A stretch of DNA of 6,220 bases, taken from positions 1 through 6,220 of the forward strand of contig CALBGF010000211.1 in the NCBI GenBank assembly GCA_937893635.1, read 5' to 3'. The notes beneath the pieces are model-generated. The model ran no database searches. It saw only the letters and a program-made list of their open reading frames with translations, and was not told where the DNA came from. This stretch comes from an uncultured Mollicutes bacterium (GTDB taxonomy: Bacteria; Bacillota_I; Bacilli_A; RFN20; CAG-826). Positions 1 through 5,237 of this stretch are shown in pieces; positions within the stretch are counted from its first letter, which is position 1, and the number at the start of each line of letters is the position of its first letter. The position numbers were made by a program, and so were the translations under genes.

Positions 1-855
1 TTTGCCAATGTTAAAAATATCGCTCACATTATATTTTGTTTCTTCGGCAAAGCCTAAAAACAAACGGAATTGGTTGTCTTCAATTTGAATGCCAATACCA
101 CCAGCATATTTTTCATTTATGTATTTCAAAAATTCAAAAGATAAAGTGGCTTTCCCATTATGGAAAGATCTAGAAATGTTAAACGTCCATCCATTATGGG
201 ATTCACATAATTTTTTAAAATTTAATTCAATATCTTTGCAAGCTATAGCAAAATCATCAGCTTTAAGCTTTCTAAATACATCCATTAATCTAACATTACC
301 CAAAAGGCCAATATTTGGTGTCCAATATGAGAGCCTTCCTTCAGTTTCCTTCAATGACAAATTCATCAAACTATTGATAGAGTCTAAAACATTGCAATAA
401 TCTAGCACAATTGACTCTAAGTATTTATCTTCCGTAATCACATCTCTTAATATAAATGCAATTTCAGAATAGGAAACAAAGGCCCACTTTTCTGGTAATT
501 CGAACGGAGGTTTTTTAATACCTGTAACAATTCCGCGCACCATGTTTGTATCTTCACCATATCTTTTTAGTTGTTCTTGGTCTGGATATGATTTGATTTT
601 ATTTTCAATAACAAATTCTTTGCCATTATAAAGAATAACAATGTCACGATTCTTAAATTCTCTTTTGATTTCAATTGGTTCAGAATGTTCAAGTTCTTTA
701 AACAATAAATAAACAAATAATTTATAATCTTTATGTTTCATCAAATATGCCCAAAAATTAGAATGAAACAATTCTTTTGAACCTAGGGACATTATAAAAA
801 TTGGTGATTTATCTAATTCATTAATTAATTTTTGAAACTCATCTTGACTATTCAT
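1..855 (-). CDS. PD-(D/E)XK nuclease superfamily protein (PDDEXK_4-like), 3' end cut by window edge
   Basis: This is a predicted metal-dependent DNase-fold protein; its substrate and partners are unknown. The frame is open for 285 codons from an ATG at 855 to the window edge with no stop, so the C-terminus is missing. The motifs follow the order typical of PDDEXK_4 proteins: an N-terminal helix SKELFHSNFWAYL with E28, then NRDIVIL with D71, then FVIENKI with E84-N-K86, followed by DQEQLKRYG at about residues 92-100. Together these give a complete E...D...ExK catalytic set, so the visible part looks intact. A weak AAGGA lies 12 bases upstream of the ATG, which is a long spacing. There is no signal peptide or membrane segment. 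The gene sits about 600 bases beyond the membrane protein gene, with a hairpin-bearing leader of its own. Family proteins often occur near defence genes (known). A defence role here is inference. Confidence 0.8.
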   Translation of the reverse strand, partial: MNSQDEFQKLINELDKSPIFIMSLGSKELFHSNFWAYLMKHKDYKLFVYLLFKELEHSEPIEIKREFKNRDIVILYNGKEFVIENKIKSYPDQEQLKRYGEDTNMVRGIVTGIKKPPFELPEKWAFVSYSEIAFILRDVITEDKYLESIVLDYCNVLDSINSLMNLSLKETEGRLSYWTPNIGLLGNVRLMDVFRKLKADDFAIACKDIELNFKKLCESHNGWTFNISRSFHNGKATLSFEFLKYINEKYAGGIGIQIEDNQFRLFLGFAEETKYNVSDIFNIGK

Positions 856-890
856 ATTTTTTAACTATCCTTTCTGTTTCCTTATCTAAC

Positions 891-930
891 GAAAGAAGAA
901 CCTAAGAGTAACATCAAAGGTTCTTCTTTT
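891..930 (-). terminator. Perfect 12-bp hairpin in the leader of the nuclease gene (terminator or attenuator candidate)
   Basis: The arm AAAGAAGAACCT at 892-903 is exactly complementary to AGGTTCTTCTTT at 918-929, with a 14-base loop and a possible extra G-U pair (891/930). On the minus strand the 3' arm is U-rich (GGTTCTTCTTTC) but no clean U-tract follows, so it is an imperfect intrinsic terminator. It lies 36 bases upstream of the nuclease ATG, downstream of a candidate -10 box. It would therefore either block read-through from upstream or act as an attenuator for the nuclease. Confidence 0.5.
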
Positions 931-1000
931 CTTGGTCTATTATTTATGTTCCCTACTCCTAACCTCACGTATTTTAGAGGAAAGGTAAGGAATTTATTTA

Positions 1001-1030
1001 ATTATACAGCTTGTTTCTCACTTTAGAGAA
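1001..1030 (-). promoter_or_regulatory. Candidate promoter for the nuclease gene
   Basis: On the minus strand a consensus TATAAT lies at 1006-1001. The best -35 is a poor TTCTCT 18 bases upstream (1030-1025), matching TTGACA at three positions. A start here would give a 5' leader of about 140 bases containing the 891-930 hairpin. The -35 region overlaps a small inverted repeat (TTTCTC at 1014-1019, GAGAAA at 1026-1031), which could be an operator. In DNA this AT-rich, a chance TATAAT is common. Confidence 0.3.
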
Positions 1031-1031
1031 A
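1014..1031. repeat. 6-bp inverted repeat over the candidate -35 region
   Basis: TTTCTC (1014-1019) and GAGAAA (1026-1031) are separated by six bases. On the minus strand the pairing can extend through GCTT/AAGC with a 2-base bulge. It may be a regulator binding site for the nuclease promoter or simply chance; nothing in the window encodes an obvious regulator. Confidence 0.25.
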
Positions 1032-1093
1032 AGCACTTGAGAATACTTGGAAAAACTTTGCATTATTCTTTGAAGCGATAACAAACACAAACC

Positions 1094-1102
1094 ATCTCCA
1101 TA
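1094..1102. repeat. Target-site duplication, left copy
   Basis: ATCTCCATA ends at the base before the left inverted repeat and is identical to 1286-1294. Confidence 0.85.
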
Positions 1103-1119
1103 CAGAATAAACGCATAAA
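1103..1119 (+). repeat. Left terminal inverted repeat of the MITE-like element
   Basis: CAGAATAAACGCATAAA, 17 bp, is the exact reverse complement of 1269-1285. The match stops at the next inward base. Confidence 0.85.
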
Positions 1120-1268
1120 TTAGTTTTGTTGTAAAAACAAACCAAAAATCACTAAATTTATAAATAAATTGTTAATAATTTTAAATGTTTTTAATTCAAT
1201 CGGCACAAAAACATAACAAATTAATCAAATTTCTAATATATTTAGTTTCATTCAACTAAGATTTTTAT

Positions 1269-1285
1269 TTTATGCGTTTATTCTG
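1269..1285 (-). repeat. Right terminal inverted repeat of the MITE-like element
   Basis: TTTATGCGTTTATTCTG on the plus strand is the exact inverse of the left end and directly abuts the second copy of the 9-bp duplication. Confidence 0.85.
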
Positions 1286-1294
1286 ATCTCCATA
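1286..1294. repeat. Target-site duplication, right copy
   Basis: ATCTCCATA begins at the base after the right inverted repeat. In the reconstructed empty site the target overlaps CCATATGG, the centre of a longer imperfect palindrome (AACC...GGTT), which may have made it an attractive target. Confidence 0.85.
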
Positions 1295-1336
1295 TGGATG
1301 CGGTTGAATTTAATGCTGATAAATTTTATAATAATA

Positions 1337-1361
1337 GGTTGAAGCAATAGTTTTGCTTACC
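1337..1361. terminator. Weak hairpin, possible terminator
   Basis: AAGCAA (1342-1347) pairs with TTGCTT (1353-1358) around a 5-base loop, and GGT (1337-1339) with ACC (1359-1361) extends it past a 2-base bulge. Sequence after it is A/T-rich on both strands but without a true U-run. On the minus strand it lies about 100 bases past the membrane protein stop. On the plus strand it overlaps the stop of the gene remnant. Terminator function is a guess. Confidence 0.3.
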
Positions 1362-1387
1362 ATTAAATTTTGAATCATAAATATCAG

Positions 1388-1456
1388 TTATTTATTAGCC
1401 TCTTTTAACCTTTTCAGCATTATATTCACTTCAACATCCATAGTCTTTATATACAT
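1388..1456 (-). other. 22-codon open frame after the membrane protein gene, doubtful
   Basis: An ATG at 1456 opens a frame ending in TAA at 1390-1388, coding for a basic, helix-prone peptide that ends in DVEVNIMLKRLKEANK. The frame is also open backwards into the end of the membrane protein gene in another phase. There is no convincing ribosome binding site. It may be a gene scrap or chance; I recognise no family. Confidence 0.15.
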
Positions 1457-1464
1457 ACCAATTA

Positions 1465-2559
1465 CTATTCTAATGATAATGTTATAGTAACATCTTCATC
1501 ACCTAGTAAATCAGTTAGTTCATTTTTAGTTAAATTGATATGTCCTATCTTAGTATAATCCCAAGTATTAGAACCATAGAATAATACTATTTGATTAGAT
1601 GAATATAAAACTATATCACCAGGTGTTGTAGTTATATTAGTATCAGATGATTTAATAGAACTTGGAAGTGATCCTACTTGTTCAAAGATACTATATTTAT
1701 GCATCTTAATAGTAAGACCATCTTTAGCAAGTTTCTTTAATCCTTTTACTGAATCATTATCCATCCAATATACATCTACTATAGTATCATCTATTTTAAT
1801 CACTAATGTTTTATTCATATATTCATCATCATCTTTTGTTGTTGAATCAGTTGTAGGTGTATTATTGCTCTCTTCTTTAAACGGACTTTTTAGCAAAACA
1901 ATGTCAGTTCCTTTTTTATAATTATTTGAACCAGTATAAAAATCTACTTCTAATACCATCAATTCTTTAGTAACATCAATTAATTTACCCATCTTGAAAT
2001 ATATATCAAAAGTCACTGTTGCTCCTGGGCTAATTTCATATCCAATATACTTATAGTCTTCATAGGCATTTGTTGTTGAGAAATCAGTTGAGCTCATCAC
2101 ATGCCCACCATCTTTATCATCAATATGAACATCGATTGCATCCCATCCAACTGCGCCCATAATATCATTTAGTGGCAAATAGACACCAGTATGATCTTTT
2201 AGTTTAAAATCGTTCTTATCAATTTTATGAGATTTTAATTTACTTTCATTTGGCTGTGAAATGGTCAAATTAATGCAAATGAAATATCCATTAGTATCTG
2301 AAGATAATCCCTTTTTATTGTTCACATTAATTGTATCTAAATTATCAACATTATTAACAATCACTTTATAGTTTTCATTATGAACTAATGCTTCTTCGTT
2401 TAGAAAATAATTTGTTTCGACAACATCATCTCTTTTTGAAAACTTTGTTGTACCTATAATCAATCCAATTACAGCTAGAACAGCTATGGCAAAGCAAGTT
2501 AAAGTACATATCTTGCCAATATAACTATGGATATTAAAAATTTTTTTTAATTCTTTCAT
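1465..2559 (-). CDS. Membrane-anchored protein with DUF4352-like and C-terminal cyclophilin-like domains
   Basis: This is a 364-residue protein of unknown function. A short basic N-terminus is followed by one hydrophobic segment at about residues 14-36. There is no lipobox, so it is probably an uncleaved anchor with the rest outside the cell. Residues about 54-225 read as a DUF4352-like beta domain (GYFICINLTI, an ISPGATVTFDIYF strand, a final LEVDFY strand). A Thr/Ser/Asp-rich linker (about 226-248) leads to residues 249-364. These match the bacterial cyclophilin-like fold: an opening TLVIKIDDTIVDV strand, then GSLP (297-300), GDIVLYS (314-320) and FYG (327-329). That family is not shown to be an active prolyl isomerase (known). 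AAAGGAG lies 10 bases before the ATG. A candidate promoter upstream suggests transcription separate from the restriction operon. Domain calls are by eye; the cyclophilin-like one is the more secure. Confidence 0.85.
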   Translation of the reverse strand: MKELKKIFNIHSYIGKICTLTCFAIAVLAVIGLIIGTTKFSKRDDVVETNYFLNEEALVHNENYKVIVNNVDNLDTINVNNKKGLSSDTNGYFICINLTISQPNESKLKSHKIDKNDFKLKDHTGVYLPLNDIMGAVGWDAIDVHIDDKDGGHVMSSTDFSTTNAYEDYKYIGYEISPGATVTFDIYFKMGKLIDVTKELMVLEVDFYTGSNNYKKGTDIVLLKSPFKEESNNTPTTDSTTKDDDEYMNKTLVIKIDDTIVDVYWMDNDSVKGLKKLAKDGLTIKMHKYSIFEQVGSLPSSIKSSDTNITTTPGDIVLYSSNQIVLFYGSNTWDYTKIGHINLTKNELTDLLGDEDVTITLSLE

Positions 2560-2616
2560 TTCTTTATTGCTCCTTTAACTTGTATTTATGTTGACTAAAA
2601 TGATTAATTTGAGAGA

Positions 2617-2644
2617 ATTTTATTTTTTGTTCTTAATTATTCAA
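2617..2644 (-). promoter_or_regulatory. Candidate promoter for the membrane protein gene
   Basis: On the minus strand TTGAAT (2644-2639) is separated by 16 bases from TAAAAT (2622-2617), a fair match to the vegetative consensus. It sits about 58 bases upstream of the ATG at 2559. The region is AT-rich, so the match is suggestive only. Confidence 0.4.
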
Positions 2645-2654
2645 TGCTTTTCCC

Positions 2655-2670
2655 ACTTTGTTTTCAAAGT
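2655..2670. other. Small hairpin after the endonuclease gene
   Basis: ACTTTG (2655-2660) and CAAAGT (2665-2670) form a 6-bp stem around a 4-base loop, 22 bases past the endonuclease stop. No U-run follows on the minus strand, so it is a poor intrinsic terminator. It is nevertheless the only stem seen between the two genes. Confidence 0.3.
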
Positions 2671-2692
2671 ATAATCTTAAAAAAATATCATT

Positions 2693-4177
2693 TTAAATTA
2701 CAATACCATAGCGAGATGTTGTTAAGTCTCTTATCATTTCAGTAATATCAGTGCCATAATTGTTTTCTATAATTTGATGAATGGATTCAAAGTCAGCAAA
2801 GCCATCTCTATTATTCTTGCATTCCTTATAGCAATAAGATCCAAAATCATCTGCTCTAACAGTAACAATTTTATGACCCGCAATATCTCCGACAATACCT
2901 GATGCAAATCTTGGAGCAACAACAATACAAAACTTTGACCCATGTCGTTGCAAATGATTTTCAAGTCTTCTAGCATTGATTTCTTCTAATCCAACTCGTC
3001 TTGTTTTGGCATCCACATTCATTTTGTAAATTTCTTCGTTTTCATCTTCCATCGCACATAGTAAATCAGTATTGCCTGCGCCACTTATTATTTCAACGTT
3101 TGCAGTTTCTCTAAATAGGCTCATAAATGGTTTTAATGAATTTTCAAATTCTTTACCATCGTGACTTCCATATTTTGAAGCGTAAACCATTTTTTGAACA
3201 ATGTCAGAAATTTCTTTTTCTCTGTTAGCTGCTCCATTTATACAGCTTAAATAACTAAGTGGCTCTGTGTCATAAATTGAAGTTAACCAATCTCGTTTTG
3301 AATTGATACCTTCAGTTTGCATTGTAGTAGGTTCATCAAATGCGGAAAAACTATTATTTAACTTAATAGCATCTGCTAACACTTCATCTCTTAACACAAC
3401 ATATCCTGATACACTTTTCCCAGAATCATACGCATCACTGCGCATTGTATTTCCTGTACCATGATGAAATTTAAACACCTGACCTCCATTATGACTAGCA
3501 TCTGGGACAATTTTTAATACTCCAAATCCTCTGAATATTCTTAAAAAGTAATAATTAACTTCATGTATTGTATTTGCAAAGACATCATCATAATTACGAA
3601 TGCTTTCGAATAGTCGCTTTTTTTGAACATACGATAAGTTTCTATATTCAATAATGCTATCAATTAACTCATCATAAATATGCTCATCAATGGTTTCGAT
3701 AAAAGGCAGAAACCAAATCATTTCATCAATATATAATTTGTTGTCAATTCTATCATCAAGCAATAACTTTACAATCAATCTTCCAACATATATTTTGAAA
3801 TCAGGATTTGTACGACTATATGGATGAGGAAATTGCATTGAATATAAATTAATCAAAGAATTACTCTCTTTAGGAATATCACATTCTTCATCTAACAAAT
3901 TTGAGGTCATAGGCGAAGGAACAAATGTGTTGTTCACTTTATATCCAAACATATAGAAACACATTTGGCTGAATCTCACACTCATCGTGCTTAATGAGCC
4001 AGCACAGCTCCTTCCTCTATATATATTTCTATTTCGTAGTTCTTGTTGCACTGATGCATAATTAATGTCAGTTCTTTCATCGTTAAGAACATCTAAATAA
4101 GATTTTATTATATCATCGGAGCTTACATTTTTTTGAAATATCCATTTATGATTTTTTCTTCTATCCAAATTTATCAT
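2693..4177 (-). CDS. Type II (probably type IIS-like) restriction endonuclease
   Basis: This is the predicted DNA-cleaving partner of the two methyltransferases. The protein has 494 residues, long for a simple type II enzyme and suited to separate recognition and cleavage domains. The N-terminal part includes RGRSCAGSLSTMSVRFSQM (residues 54-72), probably DNA-binding. The C-terminal part has a PD-(D/E)XK pattern: GNTDLL with D371, then VDAK with D389-A-K391, followed by INARRLENHLQRHGSKF and the strand IVVAPRF. This resembles nuclease domains of the AlwI/MlyI/PleI/FokI-like type IIS enzymes, judged by eye. The ATG at 4177 is chosen because AAAGGAGG lies 7 bases before it. A TTG 27 bases upstream would put that site inside the gene. 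It starts 16 bases after the methyltransferase stop, in the same operon. Restriction function is inferred from context and fold; the family assignment is less sure. Confidence 0.85.
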   Translation of the reverse strand: MINLDRRKNHKWIFQKNVSSDDIIKSYLDVLNDERTDINYASVQQELRNRNIYRGRSCAGSLSTMSVRFSQMCFYMFGYKVNNTFVPSPMTSNLLDEECDIPKESNSLINLYSMQFPHPYSRTNPDFKIYVGRLIVKLLLDDRIDNKLYIDEMIWFLPFIETIDEHIYDELIDSIIEYRNLSYVQKKRLFESIRNYDDVFANTIHEVNYYFLRIFRGFGVLKIVPDASHNGGQVFKFHHGTGNTMRSDAYDSGKSVSGYVVLRDEVLADAIKLNNSFSAFDEPTTMQTEGINSKRDWLTSIYDTEPLSYLSCINGAANREKEISDIVQKMVYASKYGSHDGKEFENSLKPFMSLFRETANVEIISGAGNTDLLCAMEDENEEIYKMNVDAKTRRVGLEEINARRLENHLQRHGSKFCIVVAPRFASGIVGDIAGHKIVTVRADDFGSYCYKECKNNRDGFADFESIHQIIENNYGTDITEMIRDLTTSRYGIVI

Positions 4178-4184
4178 ATGAATG

Positions 4185-4192
4185 CCTCCTTT
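4185..4192 (-). promoter_or_regulatory. Ribosome binding site that fixes the endonuclease start
   Basis: On the minus strand AAAGGAGG, a near-perfect match to the 16S anti-Shine-Dalgarno, ends 7 bases before the ATG at 4177. It begins two bases after the methyltransferase stop. This favours ATG 4177 over the TTG at 4204. Confidence 0.85.
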
Positions 4193-4193
4193 A

Positions 4194-5237
4194 TTATTTT
4201 CCAATCATTTCAACAATACTTTTAGAAAACATAGGTGGTATTGCTTCACCAATAACTGTTCTAATAAGATTATCAGTACACCATTCTGGTAAATCCATAT
4301 CAGCGGGTAATGAAGAGACAATAAATAACTCTCTCAAAGTTAATACTCTTGAATCCGATCTCGTTCCATCTGGAAGAGGTCTCCCTGGATGAACATTATT
4401 ATGACCTCCCATATTGCCATTATTCATTGCTCTTGCTGGACATGGTTCATCCCATTTCATTCTTTTATATGTATTATGGAATCCTTTAATTGGAGTTCCA
4501 TCTATTTTTTTAGGATAATAAATTTCATTTTTTAAAGCTGACTTTCCTTCTGGAGTATGCTTCATAGCTAATATTTCTCTGTCATTATGTATTTTTGCAA
4601 AATGCCATTTTATTCCACTATCTTCACCAGATTCTAAAGATGGCAAATCGCCAATTGCTTCTTTTAAAGTGATTTCTTTTTTTTCTATTGGCCTACCCCA
4701 CTTTAGGCCTTTTTTCCATAATTTAATAAATCCTCTAGGTCTACTTTGTGGCACACCATAATCTTTAGCATTAAGAACGAATGAATCAATATTGTACTTG
4801 TCTGAGTATTTATCCTTAAAGATGTCTATTAACAATTCCAATTTTCCTTTATATGGAAAATATAATTTTAAAAACTTTGGTACATTTTCAATCAGTATAT
4901 AATTAAAATCATGTTGATCTATCATATCCATAGTATAAAAAACCAAATAATTTCTTTTATCATTGCTATAATCTTTCTTTCCTAAACTACTCATACCTTG
5001 GCATGGCGGAGTAGCTAACAAAAATTCACATTTATTCTTATTGGCATCATCTAAAACTTGATTAAATATTTTTTCATTTGTTATATCACCGCAAATCATA
5101 CTACAATTCGGATAAAACCATTTATGAAGTTCCGATCTTTTTTCCAATAATTCACAAGCTGATATGATATCAATTCCACACTCTTTAAAATAAGTTTCAG
5201 CTATACCAGCTCCACTAAATAATGATATTCCCTTCAT
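4194..5237 (-). CDS. DNA (cytosine-5)-methyltransferase, second of the pair
   Basis: This enzyme transfers a methyl group from S-adenosylmethionine to C5 of cytosine and protects host DNA from the neighbouring endonuclease. The 347-residue protein is complete, a usual size for the family. Motifs appear in order: I LFSGAG (6-11), IV PPCQ (77-80, catalytic C79), VI ENV (117-119), VIII QSRPR (164-168), a variable region at about 200-290, IX RVLTLREL (297-304) and X GEAIPP (330-335). It resembles the upstream methyltransferase along its whole length. However, where that one has PTITM before the motif IX region, this one has PARAM, losing the Thr-Ile pair that is a common TRD landmark. The start overlaps the upstream stop by one base (TAATG), with AAAGGAG 8 bases before it, so translation is likely coupled. 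The exact target is unknown. Confidence 0.95.
   Translation of the reverse strand: MKGISLFSGAGIAETYFKECGIDIISACELLEKRSELHKWFYPNCSMICGDITNEKIFNQVLDDANKNKCEFLLATPPCQGMSSLGKKDYSNDKRNYLVFYTMDMIDQHDFNYILIENVPKFLKLYFPYKGKLELLIDIFKDKYSDKYNIDSFVLNAKDYGVPQSRPRGFIKLWKKGLKWGRPIEKKEITLKEAIGDLPSLESGEDSGIKWHFAKIHNDREILAMKHTPEGKSALKNEIYYPKKIDGTPIKGFHNTYKRMKWDEPCPARAMNNGNMGGHNNVHPGRPLPDGTRSDSRVLTLRELFIVSSLPADMDLPEWCTDNLIRTVIGEAIPPMFSKSIVEMIGK

Larger units (their letters stand above)
1103..1285. mobile_element. MITE-like non-autonomous element, 183 bp
   Basis: The element starts CAGAATAAACGCATAAA and ends with the exact reverse complement, a perfect 17-bp terminal inverted repeat. It is flanked on both sides, with no gap, by the 9-bp direct repeat ATCTCCATA, the expected scar of a transposase making a 9-bp stagger. 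The interior (about 149 bp) is very AT-rich, has no coding potential, and contains a short inverted repeat (TTAGTT at 1242-1247, AACTAA at 1254-1259). A 9-bp duplication occurs in IS4-type and several other IS families (known), but the ends do not match one I can name. The perfect flanks and ends suggest a fairly recent insertion. Confidence 0.85.
1027..1350 (+). pseudogene. Possible plus-strand gene remnant interrupted by the MITE-like element
   Basis: On the plus strand, codons run from AGA at 1027 (just after a TAG) to 1102. If the 183-bp element and one 9-bp duplicate are removed, the frame continues in phase from 1295 to a TAG at 1348-1350, giving about 43 residues. The product starts RKALENTWKNFALFF and ends ADKFYNNRLKQ, with a composition that looks protein-like. 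In the present sequence the frame stops a few bases inside the element. There is no ATG near the beginning and no ribosome binding site, so at most this is the tail of a decayed gene. I do not recognise the family, and an open frame of this length in AT-rich DNA could be chance. Confidence 0.3.
856..1464. other. Gene-poor 609-base interval between the nuclease and the membrane protein
   Basis: This interval contains no full-length gene on either strand. Going from low to high coordinates it holds the nuclease leader with a strong hairpin, a candidate promoter, a plus-strand frame remnant split by a 183-bp MITE-like element, a small hairpin, and a 22-codon minus-strand frame just after the membrane protein gene. 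I see no tRNA, rRNA, T-box or other known riboswitch motif, and no repeat array. Confidence 0.7.

Noticed and set aside
89..400. Plus-strand open frame of 103 codons
   Set aside because: It lies entirely antisense to the nuclease frame, which has recognisable motifs; there is no ribosome binding site or family signal.
856..1031. T-box or known riboswitch in the nuclease leader
   Set aside because: No T-box core sequence or other conserved riboswitch motif could be found; only a simple hairpin is seen.
1103..1285. The inverted repeat pair as a long-range hairpin or CRISPR-like repeat
   Set aside because: There are only two copies, in inverted orientation, flanked by a direct 9-bp duplication, which fits transposon ends far better.
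2767..2976. Minus-strand open frame of 69 codons
   Set aside because: It is an alternative phase inside the endonuclease C-terminus, with no start signal.
4178..4204. TTG start for the endonuclease giving 503 residues
   Set aside because: It would place the near-perfect AAAGGAGG inside the coding sequence and overlap the methyltransferase end; the ATG at 4177 has ideal spacing.
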